A DNA stretch of 64,000 nucleotides from positions 124,001 to 188,000 of the forward strand of contig JFHB01000013.1 of assembly GCA_000729835.1 (NCBI GenBank), read 5' to 3'. Made by a program: the position numbers and the translations under genes. The DNA is from Atkinsonella hypoxylon. Taxonomy: Eukaryota; Ascomycota; Sordariomycetes; Hypocreales; Clavicipitaceae. The notes beneath the pieces are model-generated. The model did not search any database, had not been told where the DNA came from, and was given only the letters and a program-made list of their open reading frames with translations. This document shows, one piece after another, positions 1 through 10,579 of the stretch (the first letter of the stretch is position 1; each line of letters opens with the position of its first letter).

Positions 1-1792
1 GCGTGACTGAACTGCGGTCTTTTTCTTTTCTTTTCTTTTTTTTTCTCTTTTCTTTTTTCTATTTCTTTTTTCTCTTTTTTTTTCTTTTTTTTTTTTTTTG
101 TTCTACATACCTCAGTTTCGGTCTCGCGGAATTAAGACCATAGAATATAATCATCTTCTCAGAGACGCGAAACGCGTGGTAACATTGACTCCGGCAGCTC
201 CAAGGGTTGTGACTACCTAGTGTAGCAGGACCCAGGATTTTAATTCAATGGGTAGTTCAGATGAACACCACCTCTAATATATTGACGACGTCACACGTCG
301 CATGACACACATTTTGCCGCCGGCTTTACCAACACCGTGGATGCATTATCCCCGTCGGAGAGAACAGTAGTTCAGCTCTCAAATTAGCCATAGCCATCCC
401 CGTTCTCTCCATGGAACAAAAATTGTGGCTCCCTTCTCAGTCCGCATGCCTTGTCCTCGCTTGACATCCTCTATCCCTCCTTACAGATGCACTTTTGCAC
501 TCCCATGCCGTCTGCTCTTCATCCCCCGTGCTTCCGATGATGAACTACCGGGCTTGGTATCGTGGGAAGGCGCGTCTCGAGCAATTCCCGACATTCAACA
601 GATCAAGTGAAATCATTGTCAGAGATTAAAAACGACGGATGTAGCCGGAGGCGGAGATGAAGACGTCCTGCCAAGTGACCGCTTTACTCCCCAGCTCGGC
701 CGAACCGGCGTCTTCAGGATCCGGCGAGAAACGGAGCAGCCTGTCGCTTATCGACGGTAGTTATGTTACTCTATCTAGGCCGGAACAATTCTCGCTTACC
801 TTAATGGGAGACACCAGAAGGCGCCTTCGTCTCAACATGCATCGGGACAACTCCTGCCACAACCCATACACTTTACTTGCACTGCCTCACTAGTCGGAAA
901 GATTTAAGCTTTACTTGAGCACCCGCTGTTCCAGGCTGTCGAGACGAAGTATTGATCCATATGAAACCCTACAGCCATGGTCTCTGGAAATAGCTCTCAA
1001 CTAACCCTTCAACGGCTGCAACAAGGCCATATATTCCGGACAAGTCCAACTGATGAAGACGATAATGGCTCTTTGAATAATTTTTTTTTAAAAAAAGGAA
1101 AGGCTACGAACCTTGTACACAATGTACAGTTTTCCCACCGCGATAGTAATCTCGCTGCCTGCATACAACTAACTAGGTCGGTGTATGTGAAACTCGACAT
1201 GCTCCCAACCCACGATTTACAAATGCATGACCCCATCAGAATGTCGAAATAAATAAGGAAATAGAACAGAGACAGAGATAGAGATAGAAACTACTTTTCT
1301 CTTGAGCACACTAAAATCTATCACGCACATTGTACCGTTCTAGGATGCAAGTCAAGTTAGCTTCTCGGCAAGTTATCAGACCGCAAGACACCCGTTCAAA
1401 TCATACGGCAATATTCCATTCCGCCAACCTACCAGCGACACATCAAATCCAAACGCACAGAAACAACCATTCCCCTTTAAGCTCGAATAGCTGCCATATT
1501 GATACATGCAGATGAAATCGCCAAATTCCGGGGCGGCCGGAGCGGGGGCCGATCGTGCACAGCCACAATCAGGCTGACGGACATTTATTAAAGGCTGTCG
1601 TATTCCGTAGTTTCCACGTATAAGACACGCTCGCGTTTGTTGTTGTCTTATGTGCCCGTCGAGCTTGTATAGAACGACAGTAACGCTCGCGAACATAGTT
1701 ATAGAATGTAAATGGTAGACATCAACAGCACGTAGACAATTCGGCGCTATCAGGGTATTATCTAGAACCTTCAAATTTCAAAGAGCAACCAC
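1..1792. other. Gene-free left flank with pyrimidine tract
   Basis: There is no recognisable gene here. Bases about 17-105 are an almost pure T/C tract, and a short A/T run lies at 1079-1098. The short open frames have no family features. The right end (about 1500-1792) is probably the 3' untranslated region of the leftward crb2 gene. Confidence 0.6.
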
Positions 1793-4700
1793 TCACTCCA
1801 TCTCGTCAGCCTCCACCATTCTACCTAGTATAAGACTCTGTATCATAAGCTCGTGCGTCAAGACACGCAGGTTCTGCCCCATGGTCTCCACAGCAGTAGA
1901 CCTCCTCTTCTTCTTGCACGTCTCTTGCGCCGCGGCTAATACCGAGTCCAACGTGCCGGTAGACGAATCTATATACACCCACTCAAACGGCGAGCCACTT
2001 AGTTCAGCCTTTCGAATCGCATTACCCGCTTGTTGAACTGTTGATACTCTCGAAATAACAGACGGCCCTAGGGCTAATGCCAGGAAGAGATACTGTTGCT
2101 TCGTCTCTCTGCGTGACTTCTTTTGGTCCGTTACAATTAATAGTTTTTGACCTTCGAGCAGCTTATCTCGTTGTGCAAGAACATCAGCCAGCTTGGCGTC
2201 CGGTGCATGATACGGCGCCAAGGTGCGTGATCGGATAGCGTTCCCGAGGACTTGTGACTGCCCTGCGCAAAGTAAATATGGCATCCAGTCTACAATTTCA
2301 CCGCGTTTTAGACACATGAATGCCCATTTCGGAGCAAGGCATGGTAGACCAAGTGCTAGGGCTTGCATGTACTTGGGTTTGCGGGAATGGGAGTCCGCAA
2401 TGACAGCCACGAAGCCGCAGTCGCTATTGGTCCTGTCCAACGTAAGAAATGTATCGCTCTCCTCCACCGCTGCGGTAGTTGAAAGCAGGGCCGATGCCTC
2501 AAAGAGCTCTTGAAATCCCTCTTGTAATATCGTCCCGCCCGCTTGTGCGATTATCGCCTCAAGTTTTGTTCTTTGCGTCTCGTTATCGGAGAATGAGAGA
2601 GCAAACACCATGCCGTCGAACAGCCGGCGACTCCGCGGTGCTTGTGCCAGGCTTGTTCGAAAGGGAGGGCCAGATTTCGATGGTGAACGATGCAACTCAT
2701 CAGTCGAGTCCGAGTCCATCCGCATTGACCGCCGTGAGAGTCTCGTAGCCTTCGTCAGTGGCTGTGGCGACCCAGACCGCGTCATTTGTCTTGTCTTTGG
2801 TTTACGCGAGAGACGCATGCTCTTCTCGGACGATACCAGGTCGATCGACATAGGTCGTTCTGATATGGGTGAGATTTTTGTACTCGGAGTGGTTTTGGGT
2901 GTAATTATGTGATGGGCGGCACGACATGGTCGTAGCGTTCGGGTTCCTATCTGGAGACGAGGCTCCGAGTTGGAGCTCGTCGGCACGTCATGGGGCTTGA
3001 CTGCCTCTTCCGGTTTCTCTTCATCTTGGTTTCTCTCGTTCGGTAGCGGGCATGGGTGCGGCTCAGGGGTCCAATCTGCTGGCTCATCTGCACCCACATC
3101 CGCATCTGCCGACGACATAAGGGCCAAACGCGTTCGTGTGCTATGACTCCTTCTACCATATGTTCGATGAGACCGTCGCCGCATAGGAGGAAGTGAGGAA
3201 GAGTCGGTCGCATCCAAGTCTGGTTCTGTCACGCTGCATCTCAGCGATGGGGGTTCGGGTTCTGATGCTGAGGGTGTATCTCGCCGGTGAATAGCGGGCG
3301 AAGAGCGCATCGGACTTGTAGCCGGTATCATTTCTTCCTCAACGGTCCTAGGGTCTGACTGTTGTCCGCCCAGGGTAGGCCCAGGGATATCTTCTCCCTC
3401 ATCTTCATCTCTCGCAACATCTCCCGGCGTCGCCTTGGTCGATTCTATAGACGGTGGTTCGGCGGATTGCGAAACAACCTTGTGTGACCCTCGCACATAA
3501 GGCTGAGCTATGCTATCGACCTTGTTCTCATTATCCTCGTTGGCGTCAACCAAAACGCCAACTTTCCGCCGTTTCTCACGTCGGCCACCAGGTGGCGATG
3601 TGTGATTCTGCGTCCTTACAAAGCTAACTCTATCCATCTCCTTCGCCGCCATAGCGCGTTTCCTCTCTGCACGCTTTTTTCGTTCAAGCTTTTGAACAGC
3701 ATCGTCATCGGAGTCGCCATCCAAATTGGGTTTGCGTAGCCGTGTGTTCGAGCCTTTCCGCTCTTGTGAATGTTTCATTGGCTCGTAATAAGCCATTGGC
3801 TGGTACCCTACGGATGGTCTTGACGTGGTTGGCGATTCCGGAATCAGGTCTTCTTTGGGCCACTGGCGAAACACTGGCGTTTCCTCCGCAATAATTGAAA
3901 GGTTTTTATCCTTGAACACGGTTGCAGGGACTTCGTGTGCTCTGATAGGGCTAGACATATGAATTTCGGTAGGTGATGAAACATTCGTTCGATGTTTGAA
4001 TGGTGATGTCTCGATGGCATTGAAAAACACAGCGGGTGAAGGACGCGAGGATGTCGGGCTGACGAGCTTGACGGCGGATGATAGCATCTGTGTCTGTCCA
4101 AAGAGCTGGGTAGCCCCGAAGGGAACTGCACCGGCATCGTTCTTTGCTCCAAAAGGGTTGGTAGGCATCACAGGCGTTTCCGGTGGTAAAGCGTGCGGCT
4201 TGTACGGCGTAGCAGAATCGGTTGGCAATCTCCATTGCCCGCGGGTATTCTCGAGCCCCCCATCCTCAGATACCTGGGATGAAGGTTTCGTGAGTTCACT
4301 GAGGCTACCAAAGTTGACAGCCCCGGCATCGTCGGGGTTCAGCATCCGTGGCTCTTCATTATTGGTGATTTGCGTGCAATCGGCCGGACTCGAAGGCAAG
4401 GGCTCGCAAAATGTGACATAGTCTCGATCTTCATTGACCTGTGTGGGCGTCTGCTGGGAGCCATCCATCTTTGGTACGCTCTGGTCACGGCCAGGTGCCA
4501 ACGGAGGCTCGTTGTTAGCAGTCAAAGAGGTTGAGCGAGACGCATGATCAATTCCGGCGATCACGACGGGCGCATCATCTTGGTGGAAGTGTCTGTTAAT
4601 TGGCGCTGATTCTGGAGGACCATCCGCAACTTGCACGTCATGGCCTGGCCGCAGTGCATTCACGAAGGCAGTGTTCGTCAACCCGTCACGTTGGATGCTA

Positions 4701-5130
4701 GTTATTTGCGTTTTCCCGGGGTGGCCAGGGTTGCGTGTGAGATGCTTGTCGGCGGTGGGATGACTCTCGGGCCAACGTACCTGAGTGGCCAGCGATTGTG
4801 TAACGTCAACAGCAACAAGGCAGGGGTTCTGCAGCCAATCTCAGCCTCGAATATCTGACTCGAAGGCATGCAAGCATGGCCAATGAGGCTTTTCTTACCT
4901 TGACGTGGCGAACGGGCGGCGAGCTGCTCATCTGCTGGGAGCGTCAGCAGTCCGAACCTGACCGGGATGCAACTCCAGAACGAGCTCCATTTTCACTGCA
5001 ACTGGGTACGTACCGTCCCGACCCCGAATTCGGCCTTGAAGGCGTCCAAAATCGCCTGGCTGTCCGGTGACTCGTTGCTCCCATCTAGGACGGGCTTCTC
5101 TGTCTGAGTGAGCGACATGAACCGTGTCAT
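1793..5130 (-). CDS. crb2: Crb2/Rad9-type BRCT DNA-damage checkpoint mediator
   Basis: Likely a nuclear adaptor that links sensor kinases to effector checkpoint kinases after DNA breaks. I read three exons, 5130-5014, 4934-4899 and 4780-1793, giving about 1,046 residues. Both introns have good sites (GTACGT and GTAAGA donors, CTGAC branch in the first). The start is the ATG at 5130, with a second in-frame ATG at 5118. The middle is a long, Ser/Pro-rich, disordered region with many SP/TP sites. The last ~280 residues form a C-terminal BRCT-type module beginning at GMVFALSFSD and containing PKWAFMCLKRGEIVDW. This arrangement is typical of fungal Rad9/Crb2. I could not see the Tudor domain that normally precedes the BRCT pair. 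The family call rests on architecture and the BRCT motifs. Another BRCT scaffold is possible but less likely. Confidence 0.8.
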
Positions 5131-5753
5131 GGGCCTTTACCGCACGGCATTGCTACACCTTTGTAAATCGAGCATTCAAAGTGCGTCGTCGCTCAATTTA
5201 AGAGGTACGACAAAGTGCCCAAGGCGGGGGGGGGGGACGAGGCGTAGACCGCGCCAATGACACGCTGTCACGTGCACGCCTATCAAACTTTGTAAATGAA
5301 AATCTCTTGCGAGCGTAGCGCATGCAAGCATGGCATAATTTAAGCCAGGTTATTCGCTCTGATATTATGTATTTTCAACGTTAAAATGGTTTCAAATTCC
5401 ATGAATGGGATGTACCAATCTCATTCAGCTTGCTAACCTCATGTAAGCACCCTTATGCTCGCTAATAAAACAAAATAAAACAACTACCTAGGTATCCGTA
5501 ATTGATATCGAATTGACCAAAATATGCGAAATGTTTCCAGTTCACTGTGGCTCTCTGAGTCCTTTGTCATTTGCCCACGCTAATTAACTTATTGCGGAGC
5601 TTATATACTCGCTGGACGACTGCCGCTGGAGTTGAAAAACGAAGCAGCTGGCACTAGATGCCGCTGTTTGCTTTCTCCTTGGCTCGGATGCCCTCTCATT
5701 GTTGCGGCTGCGGAGACTGCCTTCCTTGTGTGGGAACTGTATCGTAGCTCCAG
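5131..5753. other. Intergenic: crb2 promoter side and WW-gene 3' side
   Basis: No coding sequence seen. It should hold the crb2 promoter, since that gene runs left from 5130. There is a G run at 5226-5234 and an AT-rich stretch at about 5330-5520. Confidence 0.5.
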
Positions 5754-8700
5754 TTAGAGGGTGTCTTGGAATGGCCCATAGCTAACCATCTGATCTGGCA
5801 TGCCTTTGGGCATAATCCCGGTCTGTGACGGGGACGTTATAGGCATGCTCAGAGGATGGGTCTGTCTAAAGTATGTCTGTCCGAAAGGCAGCTGCCTAGG
5901 AGCAGTCTGAGCAGGAGGCCGTGCTGGAGATACGCTCTGGTTGTGACGGAACTGGGCAGGGTGTATCTGTCGAGGTAATGGCTAGCCTTGTAATGGCCGG
6001 CTTGGGTCGACTTGGGTAGGACCAGAATTCCCTGGACGGGTCTGAATCGGCGGTTGTCCTAATGACATGTGAGGCACTTGCCCTGGGGACGTTTGAGCCA
6101 TCTGCCCAGTATGCATTTGTCCCTGAGGCATTAGACCTTGCCTTAGCGTCAACTGAATAGCAGCCTGGAAGGTGTGTCCTTGAACCGCATATCCTGAAGG
6201 AGGCTGCCCAGGCATTTGTCCTACCCCAGAACTCGGTCCTGTACATGCTGGTCCAGGCATCGCCATTGGCATCGGCGCTTGGCCCGGTGACAGCTGTTGA
6301 CTGTGCTGGCTCTTTCTATCTGAGCCTACCATAGAGATCAAAGTAGGTTCCGATATTGGATGGAGGTTGTGCCCGAACCGAAGCACCAGGTCCAGGCTGG
6401 TCTTGTCGTCCTGGCTGCCAGAAATAAGCCGGACTGTACGAGCCCCCAGTCCATTGTTGCGGTCCGGGTTCAGGAATAGGTCCAGGTTGTGGCGGCATCA
6501 TCTGAGCTTGTTGTGGTGCTTTGGATCTATTGTTATCTCCCTTAAACCATGTCGTCCACTTCCTTTCTTGTGTTGCAGAAGGTGGTGACACTCGGCTCGA
6601 GGGACTTTGTAGCTTGACTGGCTGACCTGCTGCGGCATTCTGTATATTTATCAACTGTGCAACATTGAAAAGTGAGACACTCGTATGACGTTGTTCGTTC
6701 GGTAGATTCTAAGCTTCAGCCGCTTGCGTGGCAGGCTGAGAGTGTGATGTGACCGACTGAAGTCGACACTGACCACTTTCAGACATGCTGTGTTCAATCC
6801 GCTGTATAGAGGACTTGGGTTGCTGAGCTGGCAACTGATGCTCTGGTGAATGGTTTTGTTGTTGTTGCTGTGGCGTCAAGGTCGAATCTCCGTCAAGTTT
6901 TGCAAGAGACGTCGTCGCTGGACTTCTTCGTACGTTTGGCTGACCGGCCGCTATATTTCGAATATTCTGCAACTGGGGAACTTATAACTGGCAATCTTTA
7001 AAGGCACTTTGTTGCCCGGTTTGCTGCTGGGATTGGAGACCTGAAAGAGCATCCATGACGGCTCGTGGTTGACTATTTCCAGGTGATGGCGGCTGTGGTT
7101 GATCTGCTTCTGCGTTGTGAACTCGCTGCACTGACTGAACCTCAAATTGCGACGTCAATAGGTGCTGTTTATATCCAGAAAGAACAGAAGGAACCCTAAT
7201 TGCACCGGCAGGATCGTGACGGACAGTCCCGGCCACCGTCTGTGGTCGTACCGGCTGTTCGGAGACATTTTGGCCACTCTGAGCAGGGGAGGTCTGTATA
7301 TGAGTTGCAGAGTTGGCTACAGAGATGTCCAAAGTTGCTTGTCCTTGCATAAGGTGAGTCGTCACCGAAGACGCGGAACCACCTCGTGCTTCAACTAATA
7401 TAGGCATTGCCCTTGCCGGTCTGATAGAAACGGCCTGCGCGTGCAGAGGCTCTGACAAACGATGAATCGTCCGGAGATGATCCCAGTTTCCATGACCCAT
7501 CGACACTCTCTGAATTTGTGGTGGTGGCGTCTGTAAGTGTTTCGATGCTCGTCGCGGCGAAACAGCCCCAACTTGATGATTTGCAATTGTTCTCGAATTC
7601 TGCTCATTTGGGAGACCGCTTGATTGCGGTACTAGCGCAGATTGACTTCTTGATCTTCCTCTCGCAGGCCCAAAAACACATGGAAAATGGGATAATTCTG
7701 GATCTTGGTCATGTCCAACTGACCTTTCAGGCTGCGGGACATACTGCTGCTCCAGACCAGGTGAGAGGGTTAGCACTAAATTCCTCGATTTCCTCGCTGG
7801 CTTTAACACTGACGGAACATGTGCCAGTCCCGCGTCAGCATCGCTTTGATTTCCATTCGGCCTTTCTTCTGGTTCATTTTGTTCAACAACTTCTGCTGAC
7901 ATAGAAGTATGCGGCAGAGAGAGTGCTTTGGCCACGGTACCCGGGTCCACAGAGACAGACTTTCGCTTCAGGTTCATTATCAATGAGTCTTCTCGTCGGA
8001 GAGATATACTTTGTCGGTTGCCTGAAGTCGGCATCTGCGAGGTGCTAGCTAGACCTGGACTATATGGTTGGTAGATCGACTGCCTCTGCTTCCGGGCCTT
8101 TATAGATGTTCCCGGAGTACTTCCAGGTTGCTTTTTTGCAATCTTGTAAGTTTCATATTTTTGGACCAAGTGGATTGATTGTCCACCTTTTGTCTTTGAA
8201 GTCTGCGACTGAGGGTTGATTTCATCTGCAAACTGGCAATCTGTCGAACCAGCTTACCCACGACTCTCTTCAATGTTACGCGCCGCTTCTGGAATGGTTC
8301 CATTTTCTTCTTGTGCCGTAAGCTTCTTCTCTCCTGGTGCCTTCACGACACAGGCATTCTTCCCTTTGCCATCCATCGGGCTATTCTTCTCTGGCGGCTC
8401 TGCCATTCCAATATGAGCCATGCTTACCGTCTCGATTGGCGCGAGTATCGAATTATCTGCAATTTCCACCGGATCGGGATAGAGTTCAATGTACGCCATA
8501 CCAGTTTGTTCTGTCGGCATTTCAGCTACGACCCCAACAGGATCGAATCGGTGAGCAGCATCAGCCAGCATCTCGACAGGCATTTCGCGGCTATCAAGAA
8601 TTTGCCCAGCCTGTGTATCAGGCGCTTCTGAGGCCATGATACTTGGGTCTGCTTCGGCTGGTTGTGCTGTTACCGGCTCACTTTCTACCAAAGCTTGCAC

Positions 8701-9387
8701 AGCGTCGCCACCGCTAACAGGAGGACTTTCAATCACCGGAGCACTCTCCATAACAGATTGGCTTTCAATGATGGCGGCATTTTCGATTGCAGGAGGACCT
8801 TGAGGAGCAGAAATGCTATCCACCCCTGTAGCCTTGAAGGTATTTGTCGAAGGAGTCGGTGAAAAAGAAGTCTCGCTCTTCGCCATCATGGATGTCGTCT
8901 TGGAACTACTCAAAGAGCTAACCCCAGTTACCCTCTCCCCTATGCCTTCAGCAACCGCTCTCCTAGCAGCTTCCTCGTAATCGTTATTCAGAGGGCTGAC
9001 ATCTGCACATGTCCCTGGCCCCAGGATCATGAAATTCTCCGGCTGGACCACTGCATCTGCTTCGCCGTCTCCTTCCCTCACTGCACGTACCGGCTTCGCT
9101 ATCGCGCTCATACTAGATATATTGGCGCTTGTACCACTGGCAACCGGCTTCTTCGTGACCAGGATATGGTCACCAGACCCAGTTCTACTCTGTCTCTCAA
9201 TCTGTTGCTGCGACTCAATACGTTCTTCGGGGGCCAAGCTCGGGACAGGCGCCCCAGCCTGTATAAAATCGGGAAACTCATCGCCCTCAGAAGGAAAGTG
9301 ATACTGGACACGTCCCGTGGGCTTGTACTTGTAGAACCAGCGTTGGCCGTCATAATCCCACTCCCAATTGGGTGGAAGGCCAGCCAT
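5754..9387 (-). pseudogene. Long WW-domain Gln/Pro-rich gene interrupted by in-frame stops
   Basis: Reading left from the ATG at 9387, one frame stays open for about 1,000 codons except for TAA at 8254-8256, TAA at 6982-6984 and TAG at 6709-6711. Near 6300-6390 the coding signal moves to another frame, either by a frameshift or by a candidate 67-nt intron with a weak GTGCTT donor. That frame meets TAG at 5982-5984, then runs about 75 more codons to TAA at 5754-5756 with the same Gln/Pro-rich composition. Every segment after a stop keeps the composition, and the motif AAGQP recurs at about 6935 and 6615, so the whole looks like one gene. I found no canonical intron that removes the three frame-0 stops in frame. 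It may be a recent pseudogene, a gene with cryptic introns, or one repaired by A-to-I RNA editing. Function beyond a WW protein-protein interaction domain is unknown. Confidence 0.6.
8254..9387 (-). CDS. WW-domain protein, intact N-terminal reading frame
   Basis: This is the uninterrupted first part of the locus described at 5754-9387, 377 codons before the first stop. I chose the ATG at 9387 because the WW domain begins at residue 4. LPPNWEWDYDGQRWFYKY matches the first half of a WW fold, with the first Trp in place. The second conserved Trp appears as Phe (YHFPSEGDEF), as in many fungal WW proteins. WW domains bind proline-rich peptides. The rest is acidic, Ser/Val/Glu-rich and probably disordered. 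A good donor-like GTAAGC overlaps the terminating TAA. I tested splices from it to the nearby NAG acceptors, and none rejoins the long downstream frame. If this is the true end, the product is a small WW adaptor. Confidence 0.6.
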   Translation of the reverse strand: MAGLPPNWEWDYDGQRWFYKYKPTGRVQYHFPSEGDEFPDFIQAGAPVPSLAPEERIESQQQIERQSRTGSGDHILVTKKPVASGTSANISSMSAIAKPVRAVREGDGEADAVVQPENFMILGPGTCADVSPLNNDYEEAARRAVAEGIGERVTGVSSLSSSKTTSMMAKSETSFSPTPSTNTFKATGVDSISAPQGPPAIENAAIIESQSVMESAPVIESPPVSGGDAVQALVESEPVTAQPAEADPSIMASEAPDTQAGQILDSREMPVEMLADAAHRFDPVGVVAEMPTEQTGMAYIELYPDPVEIADNSILAPIETVSMAHIGMAEPPEKNSPMDGKGKNACVVKAPGEKKLTAQEENGTIPEAARNIEESRG

Positions 9388-10579
9388 TGTAATCAATGCT
9401 CTAGAGACGATAAGGAGCTCTCGCACAACACGTTGCTCGACGCTTTCGAGTCGTTTATGAGATCAGCTCGGCAGACGCGGCAATTAGAGCAAGGAGGGCG
9501 CCTTGAACTGGCTGATCGTCAAGGTTCCGCTGCCTGTCTTCTCGGCGCTCTCGCGATACTGTCCGATGGCACAGAATGCTCGCTTGGAGAGGCGCTCGGA
9601 GACCAAGAACAGCGGAGTCCAAATATATCAATAAGAGTAGCTCCCGAGGTCTGTCAAGAATGTTGAACAGAGCAATTAAGACATGATGTGCAGTTCAAAA
9701 GGGCTCGGTTTGCGAGGAGAGCAGACCCTTGGTGCTGGAAAACAGAAGCGCAACGCCACATTTCGCGGCTGAAAATGCTCGGCCTGTAAGACCTGAGCTG
9801 ACAGCGACCCTTGCTATGTTGCCGATCCAACTACCCTATCATTCCATCCTGCTTGAGGTCATCAATTCAAGCTTGACACTTGGTGATCAGCTAGTTGCTT
9901 GTCTGGAAAAAGTGTTATTGCCCGCGCTTGTGGAGAGCGAAAGAGGGCGAAAGAGAGCGGGACATTGATCGGAATTTGTGTAAGCAAGACATTACTCCAC
10001 GAGAAAGATGTGCCTTGTCAGTGCATCAACTGCCCGGATTCACATAATCTAATACGTCAAAATAAGTTATTCATCTCGGAATACTTCGATATGAACTCAC
10101 CTCCATTACAAGTACGCGTATGCACTGCCTATCTTATGGGTCGCCGAATTTGGAGATAATAGACTCCAGTCATCTTCCCTCCCTCAGGTGAAGGCACTGC
10201 ATTGCCATGTACGTAGTGAACAAAGCTGATTCGATATGACACATTCACGCTGTTACAGTCCAGCATTAACTTGACTAGAGTACACTGTCAAGGAGCAACC
10301 AAGTCTGTGACGCATCCTGAGCAATGTAATAAACTTATCGTATTGTGCTTATCTTGAACATTTGCGAGTGAGATTCTGTCCGGAGAGACACGGACTGAGG
10401 GGAGTTCGAGATACGGAAATCGCCCGTCCGGCTACATACCAAGCAAATCCATGTTACAAAGTCATGAGTCGATCTACTGTAGCCGCATTTTCATCGTTAC
10501 CGTACGTGCTTAAACACAGTCTCCTTCATTCCATCGCATTGCCACCAATCGGTTCTCTTCCGATAAGTGGTACCCTGTT
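9388..10579. other. Intergenic between WW gene and F-box gene
   Basis: No convincing gene. It should contain the promoter of the leftward WW gene (start 9387) and the 3' end of the leftward F-box gene (stop 10580). The open frames here lack family features. Confidence 0.5.

Noticed and set aside
1376..1774. 132-codon reverse open frame downstream of crb2
   Set aside because: No domain or homology signal; most likely crb2 3' untranslated sequence.
8100..8303. Alternative C-terminal exon for the WW gene in another frame
   Set aside because: A GTAAGC-to-CTCAG splice gives only a 38-residue tail and ignores the much longer Gln/Pro-rich frame that continues in the original phase.
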